NCBI GenBank assembly: GCA_963680875.1
Contig: OY804580.1
Span: 97,121,353-97,185,352 of the forward strand
Length of the DNA: 64,000 nucleotides
DNA from: Bathymodiolus brooksi
Lineage: Eukaryota; Mollusca; Bivalvia; Mytilida; Modiolidae
Direction of reading: 5' to 3'
Below are positions 45,001 to 50,645 of the stretch, piece by piece. The number at the start of each line of letters is the position of its first letter. The first letter of the stretch is position 1. The position numbers and the translations under genes were made by a program. Below the pieces are notes generated by a model that made no database searches, was not told the origin of the DNA, and saw nothing but the letters and a program-made list of their open reading frames with translations.

Positions 45001-46551
45001 CTACTTAAGCTAAATAATTTAAAATATATAGGGTGCATTGTAAGATGTATAACTGTATTATCTGGAAATAATAATAAATGTGTGATAGCTGGCCTCCTTT
45101 TCACGTTATAAGTACCGTAAGCTTATTATATATTTTTGTGTGTAGTTTGTATTGAAGTAAACACTTAGAATGATGAGGTTTTTAATGAGTTTTCAATACT
45201 TGATGAAAGTATTAACATCATTGCAAATCAAGATTATTCAAGACCACCTAACAATAAAAAAAAACATTTCGGAAACTTGAAATATTTTTAAATTTGGAGG
45301 TTTTTTTTTACTTGCTTCTAAACAAGATTCTATAAGAACTATTTATACATTTTAAGCTTTTTTTAGGAAAATATACTGAGATGAATTAACGATCACATTG
45401 CATGAATCATTTATAGATTATGCAAGACCACCTAACGCTAGAAAAAATCATTTCAGAAACTCAAAATATTTTTTAAATTTAGCAACTCCCGTTTGTTTTT
45501 GTTTTTGTTTACTCACTTCAAAACAAGGTTCTATAAGAATTATTTACTTCAGCCATCAGTAGATTGTCAACATTTTAATTTCTATGAAAAAAGGGGTCGT
45601 CGTGGTCGTGATCGTATGATAGTTGGATTTACAACTACTTGTACAATCAGTGTCTATCACCATCAAAGTTGTGAGTTCAAATCCCACTCAGGTGAGGTGT
45701 ATTCAATACAGCATTGTGTGATAAAGTTCGTCAGTTACTTGTGACAGACCATTGGTTTTCTCCGGGTACCCTAGTTTCCTCCACCGCCACGATATAACTG
45801 AAATATTGTTGAAAGTACCTATAAACACCATAAACCAAACCATTATGAAAAAATACAGGAATGAATTAACTATGACATTTTGTGAATCACTTATAGATTG
45901 TTCTCCAGAAAGAATTACCATTTCATTTTGTTTCAGTGTAAATTTTATATGGATGCCATGCAAAATAATAAATTTCTGATTGGCTTATAAAAAATGTCTT
46001 AGAAATTACACATTGAAATGAAATTCTGCAGGGAACCATCTTTTTTTTTGGCATTTTTTTTCTATACATTTGTGTAGTTAGTAGTGAATGTATTACAGCC
46101 AATCAAATCATAGACACAGTTTTTAGGAAGAAATGTGTGATTCCTTGCAAATTTATAGGATTAGAGGAGAAAAACGGGTGGCCATTACTCCTGGACTATT
46201 GATGAATATGGGATTAACTGACAAGATCATATTGACATAATCTGTTCAGTCTGTCTAATAGGAAAATTTGAATTATATTGTTATGGAAACTACTAACACA
46301 GAATCAGTTACGTAACAAACACGAAATAACAGTTTTCGTATGAATTGACCCACGGATGACGAGTTAAGAGTTTCTGAGCATGATCTGACTATGTTAAATA
46401 GATGCCTTGGTGAGAAAATGCTGAGTTTGTTTTTTTATTTTTTATTGACAGGTTCACCCTTGTGCTGGATCCTCACCATAAAGTAGAGAAGTTGGAAAGT
46501 GTTGTAATGAGATCACAGAATGGTATCTTGATGAAGGCTATTCCAAGATAA
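22517..46551 (+). CDS. CYP4F-like cytochrome P450 monooxygenase, complete, 12 exons with alternative exon 2
   Basis: Family 4 P450s are ER-anchored haem monooxygenases that typically omega-hydroxylate fatty acids and eicosanoids. Exons: 22517-22681, one of the exon-2 versions (27750-27897 used here), 30431-30603, 31512-31636, 32900-32962, 33775-33898, 35521-35644, 37541-37670, 38292-38487, 40154-40236, 43647-43712, 46452-46551. The sum is 1497 nt, 498 residues plus stop, the usual family length. Visible: N-terminal membrane anchor (about residues 3-21), hinge FPGRP (41-45), WxxxRR-type helix C ([16 protein letters not shown]), I-helix [15 protein letters not shown] with the CYP4 haem-ester glutamate (E307), ExxR (E366-R369), and the haem loop FSAGPRNCIG with Cys446, split between exons 10 and 11. 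All junctions are GT/AG and in phase. The closest family by eye is vertebrate CYP4F; the subfamily is not certain. No clear AATAAA follows the stop within 400 bp. Confidence 0.95.
22981..24030 (+). pseudogene. 5'-truncated non-LTR retrotransposon (jockey/CR1-type RT C-terminal half)
   Basis: It sits in P450 intron 1, same strand. It reads [20 protein letters not shown], then FAKD where RTs have F/YADD, a frameshift in an A-run (about 23130), then [55 protein letters not shown], and a second shift near 23560. The C-terminal [17 protein letters not shown] follows. The 3' end has agatacagatacagaa, a short-repeat tail. It lacks the endonuclease and the first RT motifs and cannot be active. Confidence 0.85.
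24031..26325. other. P450 intron 1, weakly repetitive
   Basis: No genes recognised. 24590-24650 holds two copies of a 32-bp phrase (tataaacccagtcca). 25420-26280 holds several diverged copies of a block of about 150-200 bp built around caaatttttattttaagtct and ttccttatgaaatt. Confidence 0.5.
26330..26488 (-). mobile_element. SINE-A copy 6 (tail half)
   Basis: Minus strand, tail and middle only; it stops at cacataatgttgtat. Confidence 0.78.
26652..26902 (+). mobile_element. SINE-A copy 7
   Basis: Full-length. The head is ggggtcgtcgtggtcgtgat, the B-box-like part is GAGTTCAAACCCC, and the end is gttaagcaccaaaaccc. Confidence 0.85.
27386..27518 (+). pseudogene. P450 exon 2, version a (carries an in-frame stop)
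   Basis: 133 nt with acceptor ATTTTAG and donor GTATTT. In phase with its siblings it reads FPGLKFQ, stop (TGA), [19 protein letters not shown] and onward to [13 protein letters not shown]. It lacks five codons after FPG. The TGA stands where versions b and c have CGA (Arg), so one C-to-T change explains it. It could be a dead copy or a poison exon. Confidence 0.85.
27559..27706 (+). CDS. P450 exon 2, version b (open)
   Basis: 148 nt with acceptor ATTTGTAG and donor GTATCA, phase 0 in and phase 1 out. It encodes [19 protein letters not shown] and then [19 protein letters not shown]. It aligns without gaps to version c, about 31 of 50 residues identical. The stretch separating it from version a is only 40 nt and from version c 43 nt. 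Confidence 0.9.
27750..27897 (+). CDS. P450 exon 2, version c (open)
   Basis: 148 nt with acceptor ACTTTTCAG and donor GTAACT. It encodes [19 protein letters not shown] and then [19 protein letters not shown] and [13 protein letters not shown]. It is the version most like the vertebrate CYP4 sequence between the hinge and helix B, and it is the one used for the gene-level length. Confidence 0.93.
27900..28930. other. P450 intron 2, unassigned
   Basis: No element recognised. 28300-28560 carries a palindromic pair: caggcgcatggggcatggat (28308) and atgccccatgcgcctgtg (28530), an inverted repeat of about 20 bp enclosing about 200 bp. It could be a small foldback element. Confidence 0.5.
28933..29213 (+). 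mobile_element. SINE-A copy 8
   Basis: Full-length with small insertions (aacgtgttatg; aaaagtacta). Its flanks recur around copy 9. Confidence 0.82.
29261..29520 (+). mobile_element. SINE-A copy 9
   Basis: Full-length, with B-box-like GAGTTCGAATCTC. Flanking words (caattacaatttatgatgga, cactcttcagtgaatccat) occur both before copy 8 and after copy 9. Confidence 0.85.
29588..30358. mobile_element. Foldback element with inverted ends of about 130 bp
   Basis: The left arm 29588-29745 (gtcctcgaaatgaaaatttg, aatttactggtccgaatc, tctaaataaaaactgaaaa) is repeated inverted at 30230-30358, which ends atttcgaggacta. The interior (about 29939-30289) includes a mollusc-typical repeat encoding [15 protein letters not shown], which I recognise as repeat-derived but cannot assign. 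It ends 72 bp before exon 3 of the P450. Confidence 0.7.
30431..30603 (+). CDS. P450 exon 3
   Basis: 173 nt with acceptor TTAATTTCAG and donor GTATAC. It encodes [20 protein letters not shown] and then [19 protein letters not shown], the helix C region. A MITE begins 48 nt after it. Confidence 0.95.
30652..30889. mobile_element. MITE with inverted ends of about 30 bp
   Basis: AATTAAAACTATAACACAAA then TTCCAGACGTT at the left, perfectly inverted at 30860-30889. 238 bp long, no coding content. On the minus strand it carries a hammerhead-like core next to the end. Confidence 0.85.
30905..31070. mobile_element. Degraded MITE end of the CAGT-AAACCT type
   Basis: The left end tacagtgaaacctatctaat resembles other TA-target MITEs at 38650 and 46986. 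No clear right end. Confidence 0.4.
31071..31511. other. P450 intron 3, no recognised feature
   Basis: AT-rich sequence, nothing identified. Confidence 0.5.
31512..31636 (+). CDS. P450 exon 4
   Basis: 125 nt with acceptor TTTTTTTTCAG and donor GTAATT. It encodes [20 protein letters not shown] and then [19 protein letters not shown], typical CYP4 helices D and E. Confidence 0.93.
31743..31988 (+). mobile_element. SINE-A copy 10
   Basis: Almost full-length; the middle lacks the ccaccaataaaactgaccgc segment. Confidence 0.82.
31989..32899. other. P450 intron 4, degenerate repeats
   Basis: 32340-32760 contains two or three diverged copies of a block of about 180-310 bp (aaatcttctctgaaaccact, gaagcaaccatggaatgtct; then gaagcacctatggaaggtcc). 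No gene content. Confidence 0.45.
32900..32962 (+). CDS. P450 exon 5
   Basis: 63 nt with acceptor GTTTACAG and donor GTAAGT. It encodes [20 protein letters not shown] (helix F). Confidence 0.9.
32963..33115 (+). mobile_element. SINE-B 3' part
   Basis: It starts at gacaagctagcactatataa, runs through caaagtggacatcatcatca and ends with caccatgatatagctgaaaa. It begins within 20 bp of the exon 5 donor. Confidence 0.75.
33118..33312 (+). mobile_element. SINE-A copy 11 (head degraded)
   Basis: The middle and tail are recognisable (cagtgacttgtggcaggtct; attgaaatattgttgaaagt). Confidence 0.65.
33435..33685 (-). mobile_element. SINE with the SINE-A tail but a different head
   Basis: The tail (tgtttaatgccactttcagc, aatatttcagctatatc) is SINE-A, but the head (ctgggcacgaacccacgcca, gccatccgggc) is unlike the other copies. 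It suggests head swapping or another subfamily. Confidence 0.65.
33775..33898 (+). CDS. P450 exon 6
   Basis: 124 nt with acceptor TCTCTCTCAG and donor GTAAGT. It encodes [19 protein letters not shown] and then [20 protein letters not shown], the F-G region seen in CYP4 enzymes. Confidence 0.95.
33943..34181 (-). mobile_element. SINE-A copy 12
   Basis: Minus strand, full-length apart from the ggaggaaaccggagtacccg block. It begins 45 bp after the exon 6 donor. Confidence 0.82.
34182..34855. other. P450 intron 6, no recognised feature
   Basis: AT-rich; nothing identified. Confidence 0.5.
34860..35100 (+). mobile_element. SINE-B copy lacking its head
   Basis: The body (cattaaagagaaaaaacaga, gtgtcagagtggaccaagat) and the tail (caccatgatatagctgtaaa) are present. 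Confidence 0.75.
35158..35398 (-). mobile_element. SINE-A copy 13
   Basis: Minus strand, full-length; B-box-like on the minus strand, GAGTTCGAATCTC. Confidence 0.83.
35521..35644 (+). CDS. P450 exon 7 (start of the I-helix)
   Basis: 124 nt with acceptor GTTTTTTCAG and donor GTACCA. It encodes [20 protein letters not shown] and then [13 protein letters not shown]. It carries the glutamate (E307) to which CYP4 enzymes covalently attach haem. Confidence 0.95.
35645..36700. other. P450 intron 7, left part
   Basis: 36296-36620 contains three diverged copies of a block of about 140 bp (ttgaaatttttaggtattga, ttgaaagttttagatgttgt, caaattttttagacattgtt). The rest shows nothing. Confidence 0.45.
36701..36930 (+). 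mobile_element. SINE-A copy 14
   Basis: The head gggccgtcatggtcgtgatc through to the tail; the last 20 bp are lost. Confidence 0.84.
37121..37372 (+). mobile_element. SINE-A copy 15
   Basis: Full-length, head ggggccgtcgtggtcgtgat. An extra copy of only the tail follows at 37452-37510. Confidence 0.86.
37452..37510 (+). repeat. Solo SINE-A tail
   Basis: cacgatataactgaaatatt then gttgaaagtggtgttaac; about 30 bp upstream of the exon 8 acceptor. Confidence 0.75.
37541..37670 (+). CDS. P450 exon 8 (I-helix oxygen-binding motif)
   Basis: 130 nt with acceptor CTTTTTATAG and donor GTAAGT. It encodes [20 protein letters not shown] and then a [14 protein letters not shown] helix J region. Confidence 0.96.
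38038..38268 (+). mobile_element. SINE-A copy 16 (first 30 bp missing)
   Basis: It starts at acaactacctgtgcaatcag and ends gttaaacaccata; 24 bp before the exon 9 acceptor. Confidence 0.82.
38292..38487 (+). CDS. P450 exon 9 (ExxR)
   Basis: 196 nt with acceptor CTCTTTCAG and donor GTTAGT. It encodes [20 protein letters not shown] with the K-helix ExxR (EAMR), then VPFITREL and [14 protein letters not shown]. Confidence 0.96.
38648..38832. mobile_element. Degraded TA-target MITE
   Basis: The left end tacagttgaacctgtctaat and a partial inverted right end (cgg attgcacaagttccactg) fit the CAGT-AACCTG MITE group. Confidence 0.45.
39013..39079. repeat. (GATT)n microsatellite
   Basis: About 14 units of TTGA/GATT in P450 intron 9. 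Confidence 0.95.
39205..39580 (-). mobile_element. SINE-B, nearly full-length
   Basis: Minus strand. The tail is at 39215 (gagtgaatgagtggttgttg), the body at 39390-39490, and the head is partly lost (tgcttaccattggtgtggtt). Confidence 0.82.
39650..39720 (-). repeat. Dispersed repeat R3 fragment
   Basis: gttccagaaacgtgtcatgt then gcattaaatttgatatctac; the same end of R3 is seen at 61295-61340. Confidence 0.45.
39785..40042 (+). mobile_element. SINE-A copy 17
   Basis: Full-length, head ggggccatcatggtcgtgat. Confidence 0.86.
40154..40236 (+). CDS. P450 exon 10 (PERF and haem loop, first half)
   Basis: 83 nt with acceptor TTTCATATAG and donor GTAATT. It encodes [20 protein letters not shown] and then VPFSAGPR, including the PERF motif. 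Confidence 0.96.
40786..40882. mobile_element. Short TA-target MITE remnant
   Basis: aacctgtataaaccaaacac at the left and agacaggtttcactgtattg at the right; inverted CAGT-AACCTG-type ends. Confidence 0.5.
40957..41182 (+). mobile_element. SINE-A copy 18
   Basis: Head gggctgtcatggttgtgatc; the middle lacks about 50 bp. It ends in aaaaccctaaccctaac. Confidence 0.82.
41208..41346. repeat. 44-bp tandem repeat, about 3.3 units
   Basis: Unit: AGAAAATACAGCATGGGCTA then ATACATATATATCAACTTAA and CTCT. The last unit is diverged. Confidence 0.93.
41396..41556. mobile_element. MITE with TA target duplication
   Basis: TA, then GTCCCTCCTCTTATAATGCCAC inverted at the other end as GTCCCCCCTCATATAATGCCAC-type sequence (each end is about 22 bp with few mismatches), then TA. 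It is a non-coding Tc1/mariner-like MITE by target site. Confidence 0.78.
41557..42520. other. P450 intron 10, no recognised feature
   Basis: AT-rich. The phrase ggagttattatgttttatta occurs twice (41560 and 41699), about 140 bp apart. Confidence 0.45.
42527..42665 (+). mobile_element. SINE-B with an internal deletion
   Basis: The head, catcggtggcgtaatggttagc in part, with A-box-like TGGCGTAATGGTTAGC, is joined directly to the 3' part (cagacctcatcatcatctca; gtcatgatatagctgaaaaa). Confidence 0.83.
42895..42990 (+). mobile_element. SINE-A tail fragment
   Basis: cagtgacttgcagtaggtcg through to acgatatacctgaaacc; the head is missing. Confidence 0.7.
43647..43712 (+). CDS. P450 exon 11 (haem cysteine)
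   Basis: 66 nt with acceptor TTAATTTCAG and donor GTCAGT. It encodes [20 protein letters not shown] with the axial haem ligand cysteine. Confidence 0.96.
43758..44015 (+). mobile_element. SINE-A copy 19
   Basis: Full-length; it starts 46 bp after the exon 11 donor. Confidence 0.84.
44277..44637 (-). mobile_element. SINE-A copy 20 with a duplicated tail
   Basis: Minus strand: a broken tail at 44277-44360, then a complete copy at 44386-44637 ending cacgatggccc. Confidence 0.8.
44640..45590. other. P450 intron 11, diverged tandem copies
   Basis: Blocks around 45225-45340 and 45405-45560 share agaccacctaac, ttcagaaact-like and ttctataagaa phrases about 180-190 bp apart. A third, weaker copy surrounds 45850-45910. 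Confidence 0.5.
45594..45838 (+). mobile_element. SINE-A copy 21
   Basis: Head ggggtcgtcgtggtcgtgat; full-length but without the caccaataaaactgac block. Confidence 0.84.
46452..46551 (+). CDS. P450 exon 12 (C-terminus)
   Basis: 100 nt with acceptor TATTGACAG. It encodes [20 protein letters not shown] and then [12 protein letters not shown] and TAA. Confidence 0.94.
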
Positions 46552-46985
46552 TACTCTGAACTAATGACTGTGTCAAATGATTATAACTAATATATTGAAA
46601 TATAGTTAAATTGTGCCAAAATACATCTATATATACATTCTAATGTAGTTGTTTAATATTCCTGGTTTGTGATTGGACAATGCTGTAATTTTCAAGGTAT
46701 CAATTCCACGGTTGAAATATCATGAGATATTTTTAGAATTTTCGCCGATTATCGCTTACGTCATCTTGTCAATAATGTGGCAATACACATCTATACATAT
46801 GATTACATTAGAATGGAGATAACTGTATTGTATTTGACAATTTGACGCTATCGCATCGCCAGTAATCTCAATTTGCGACCATCAAATCTCCAATTGATGC
46901 CTTGAAATTGTCAAATACAATACAGTTATCTCCTAAGTACGAATAATACTCCTAATTATAGACTGTGCCAAATAATTATTACTAA
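46552..46985 (+). other. P450 3' flank or 3' UTR
   Basis: It contains an inverted repeat (46815-46933). A phrase of about 75 bp at 46565-46640 recurs at 46961-47212, where a MITE has split it. No convincing polyadenylation signal was seen, so the transcript end is undefined. Confidence 0.5.
46815..46933. repeat. Inverted repeat with perfect 29-bp arms
   Basis: GGAGATAACTGTATTGTATT then TGACAATTT, inverted at 46905-46933; the loop is about 60 bp. If in the P450 3' UTR it would fold into a long RNA stem. It could also be a tiny MITE. Confidence 0.88.
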
Positions 46986-47151
46986 TACAGTCAAACCTGT
47001 ATTAAGAGGTCACCCTTGGGAGAAAGAAAAAGTGGCATTATATAACAGGTGACCTATTAAGAGAGGTTCAATACATATGAAATTTTCTATGACAGGACAA
47101 GAAAAAAGTGACCTTTTAATACAGGTGACCACATGGGCAGGTTTTACTGTA
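46986..47151. mobile_element. MITE with TA target duplication and a visible empty site
   Basis: TA-CAGTCAAACCTGTATTAA ... GGCAGGTTTTACTG-TA. The uninterrupted site is present nearby in the duplicated flank (46590-46600, actaatatattgaaat). 162 bp, non-coding, Tc1/mariner-like by its target. Confidence 0.85.
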
Positions 47152-47489
47152 TATTGAAATGTAGTTACCCCCGGTAAATTGTGCCAGAATACAGCTATAT
47201 ATGTACAGTACTTTGGACTTTTGTTGTAAAAAGACTTGTCAGTATTATTTTTGTATCCTTAAATAACTTGAGTATGGCCTATATAACACACAAAAGTTTA
47301 TCCTTGCATACGTAGCACCCACACTTTTTTTTTATTTCAGGACTATTCGTTGTATCATAAGTTTGTGTATATCTGTTGACTATTTTTTTTAAATATTTTT
47401 GACTCATTAACTAGAGTTATCTTTCTTTGTTGTTGATTTTGTCTAAAATAGATACAAGTATATACAGTATGTATATATTTGTATGTTTG

Positions 47490-47733
47490 TTATCTGAACG
47501 TATAGTAGTTGGATTTACAACTACCTATGTATTCAGTGCCTATCACCACTAACGTTGTGAGTTCGAATCCCGCTCAGGCGAGGTGTACTCGATATAATAT
47601 TATGTGATAAAGTTTGTCAGTGACTTGAGACTTACGGTGATTTTTTCTGGGTACTCCGGGTTCATCCACCAATAAAACTGATCACCACGATAAAACTGAT
47701 ATATTGTTGAAAGTTGAGTTAAGCACCATAACC
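47490..47733 (+). mobile_element. SINE-A copy 22
   Basis: It starts inside the head (cgtatagtagttggatttac); B-box-like GAGTTCGAATCCC; full tail. Confidence 0.84.
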
Positions 47734-47759
47734 CTGACAAATGGAACCAAACTTGTCAG

Positions 47760-48005
47760 AGATGATTCTCTGGATGAGAAGATTCAGATTTACACAAGTT
47801 GTTCAACTAGAGGGGGGGGGGGGGGGGGGGGGGTGGCAGGGGGAGTGCTTGTAAGTAGCCTGAATTTGAAAATTAAGTAAAACCTTTTCTGAGATTATCT
47901 TTGGAATAGGAGAATAGGAGATTCAGATTTACACAAGTTAATCATCTAGGGGGGGGGGGAGGGGGTGTTAGTAAGTAGCCTGAATTTGACAATTAAGCTA
48001 AATCT
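47760..48005. repeat. Tandem duplication with G-runs
   Basis: Two copies of a block of about 140 bp, each with gattcagatttacacaagtt, a G-run and gtaagtagcctgaatttga. The first run has 22 G (47812-47833); the second has 11 G, A, 5 G. Confidence 0.9.
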
Positions 48006-48215
48006 ATAAGCAATAAATGCTCTTCCTAGTCTCTAATTATTCTCAAAGAGTCAAGCTGTACTATACATGTATGTTTAATTGGAAAAATGGATTCAACGTG
48101 GTGACCCGTTTTTTTTTTAACTTTGTGTCTATTATTATAGAATATTTAACTATTAATTGTGTTTGTAAGGAGATATAAATGATCTTTTATTAATGTTATT
48201 GTTACAATACTCATT

Positions 48216-48600
48216 TTATAACTGTTAATGAACCTGAAGTATTAAAGCAACCACCTTTGTTAAGCAGTCAGTTTTGATCATTTTATTACTGTTTATGAAC
48301 CTCTAGTAAGCAACCACCTTTGTTAAGCAGTCAGTTTTAAACATTTCAAGAATTGATAATTTTATTACTGTTTATGAACCTCTAGTAAGCAACCACCTTT
48401 GTTAAGCAGTTAATTTTGAACATTTCAAAAATTAATCATTTTATTACTGTTTATGAACCTCTAGTAAAGCAACCACCTTTGTTAAGCAATTAATTTCAAA
48501 TGTTTCAAAAATTAATCATTTTATTACTGTAAATGAACGTCTAGTAAGCAACCACCTTTGTTAAGCAGTTAATTTTGAACATTTAAAAAAATGACTGCTT
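48216..48600. repeat. Tandem repeat of about 78 bp, 5 units
   Basis: Unit words: attttattactgtttatgaa, cctctagtaagcaaccacct, ttgttaagcagt, aacatttcaa. Units differ by small substitutions. Confidence 0.9.
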
Positions 48601-49215
48601 ACTAGGTGTATTACCACTAAACATGGATACCAGTCGAAAAGAACGTATGGGAAAGTAGTAGGTAAGCAGAAAATGGATTCCTACATTGTTGGATAAAAAA
48701 TAAACCCTATTAGATACTGCAAAATACTGAATGTCAGCAGAAACCTACATATTTGAGGATAATTTTAAGCCCATATTTGATGTCCTTGTGGTTTTAAATA
48801 AAAAATTGATTGCATTGGAAAGAAACCACCTGAATTTGTGTTAAATCGAAAGTGAAAGTAGGATTTTTGACGGTAGACATCTTCAGACTGTCTGTTTTTT
48901 TCTTATATGCCATTAAATGTATGTTGATTTTCGGAGTTAAGCTTCCAATTAGGTACCCCTTCCATGAGATATGAGTGTCACTTAGATTAAACTTAAGATG
49001 AATCCTGTATGAAAGCTCAATTTTTTTTTATTTAACAAAGAAGGTTATGGAGAATTCTTTAGTGGTATTACACCTTACTACAGCCATAGGCATAACTAGT
49101 TACTATGATCAAAGATGATTTTTTACATCTGAACAAAAATGTTTTAGAGTAGTAAATTAATGTGGGTTTTTTTTAACATTAGATAATAAAAGTATTCAAA
49201 ATAATTTAAATAAAA
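48601..49215. other. Intergenic, nothing recognised
   Basis: AT-rich sequence without repeats or open frames of note. Confidence 0.5.
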
Positions 49216-49218
49216 CTG

Positions 49219-49498
49219 CAGTAGTCTCCCTTTTATAAGACCACTCCCACCAAAGGCCACCTCTCTTATCAGGCCAGATTTCAGATGTACTGATCATGAG
49301 ATAGTAAAATACATATAAATTGTCCCCCTCAAGAGAGGCCACCCATCTTATAAGGCCACTCCTACCAAACCCACCCTTCTTATCAAAGAAAATTTCAGAT
49401 GCAATGAGATAGTAAAATACTAGTAAATTGTCTCCCTCAAGAGAAGCCATTTTTTTTTTCATTACAGAAGGAGTGGTTTTATAAGAGAGGGAGTACTG
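49219..49498. mobile_element. MITE with an internal duplication
   Basis: The left end CAGTAGTCTCCCTTTTATAA and the inverted right end TTATAAGAGAGGGAGTACTG. The inside is two copies of a block of about 120 bp (gagatagtaaaatac). It is related to the MITE at 41396. Confidence 0.75.
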
Positions 49499-49544
49499 TA
49501 TTTGTTTTGTATAATATTTGTATTGATATAAATATCATGTAGAA

Positions 49545-49615
49545 TCTAGCACACCATGACATAGCTGAAATACTGCTAAAATTAGTGTTAAACACCAATC
49601 AATCAATCAATGTAG
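49545..49615 (+). repeat. Solo SINE tail
   Basis: caccatgacatagctgaaat then actgctaaaattagtgttaa, ending in (caat)n, the tail shared by SINE-B and the conserved-core SINE. Confidence 0.65.
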
Positions 49616-49864
49616 AGTAAGTTGTTATTACAATGTACTACTGGTGATTTACTTTTAATAATTTAATGCTTTATTTTAATAAGAATAAATATACAAATGT
49701 ATTTTTGATTGATATTCATCAATTTTATCTTAAGAATTGAATATTATTATAAAACATGTGTAAATTGTGAAATGTGTGACATAAAAATAATGAATGGTTT
49801 TAATTATTAAATTTTAATGAACTATTTACTGTTCTTGCTTGTTATATTGAGATATATAGAATCT

Positions 49865-49949
49865 AACACCGGCAAAAGTGCACGACAGGGAAATCTCCGA
49901 CACCCTCGGGTGTCGGAGATTTCCCTGTCGTGAACTTTTTGCCGGTGTT
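49865..49949. repeat. 85-nt near-perfect hairpin
   Basis: AACACCGGCAAAAGTGCACG then ACAGGGAAATCTCCGACACC, a loop of about 4 nt, and the inverted arm. It is much more GC-rich than its surroundings. A hairpin MITE or a small-RNA precursor are possible; function unknown. Confidence 0.9.
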
Positions 49950-50245
49950 TGATTTTATTTCTCACTTTTATCAGCTGTAGTTGTGTATTGTTTGACAGCT
50001 ATGTACTTTTAGCAGACGATCATGTAAACAATGTGAGTTATTTCCCCTTCATGTCAATCAAAAAAGTAGTTCCGTATTTTTGTGTATTGCGTGAAGGTTA
50101 TTATGTAATAATATGGCTGATTGAAAACTTATATACAGTGAATTGTTTATTTTAAAAAGGAAAAGCATGAAGAATTGGGAGAGCAGTTGACATAAACTGT
50201 ACAGCATGCATTTGCCGGTAAAACGCACGTGATTTTTTTACAATG

Positions 50246-50475
50246 GGTTAGGGGTTATGGTGTTTAACTCCACTTTCAACAATATTTCAGTTATATCATG
50301 ATGGTCAGTTTTATTGGTGAAGGAAACCGGAGAAAACCACCGACCTGTTGCAAGTCACTGACAAACTTAATCACATAATGTTGTATCGAGTACACCTTGC
50401 CATGATTCAAACTAACAACTTCAGTGATGATAGGCACTGATTGCATAGGTAGTTATAAATCCAGCTATCATACAA
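50246..50475 (-). mobile_element. SINE-A copy 23
   Basis: Minus strand; the tail starts at ggttatggtgtttaactcca; the head end is decayed. Confidence 0.82.
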
Positions 50476-50645
50476 TGTATATGCTCATGTGTAGTAAGGA
50501 GTTTAATTTATAGGGGGAAAATGTACCATATGTTATTTCCTTGATTTGAACAGTGTCAATATATTCTATATTTTGAAAATCATCGGAATCAACACATTTT
50601 ATACCCATGGTGCTAGTTTATGACAGAGGATGTTTTATCTTGTAT

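Noticed and set aside
49196..49462. 88-codon frame with repeated MASLEGDN-type words
   Set aside because: It is the duplicated interior of a MITE.
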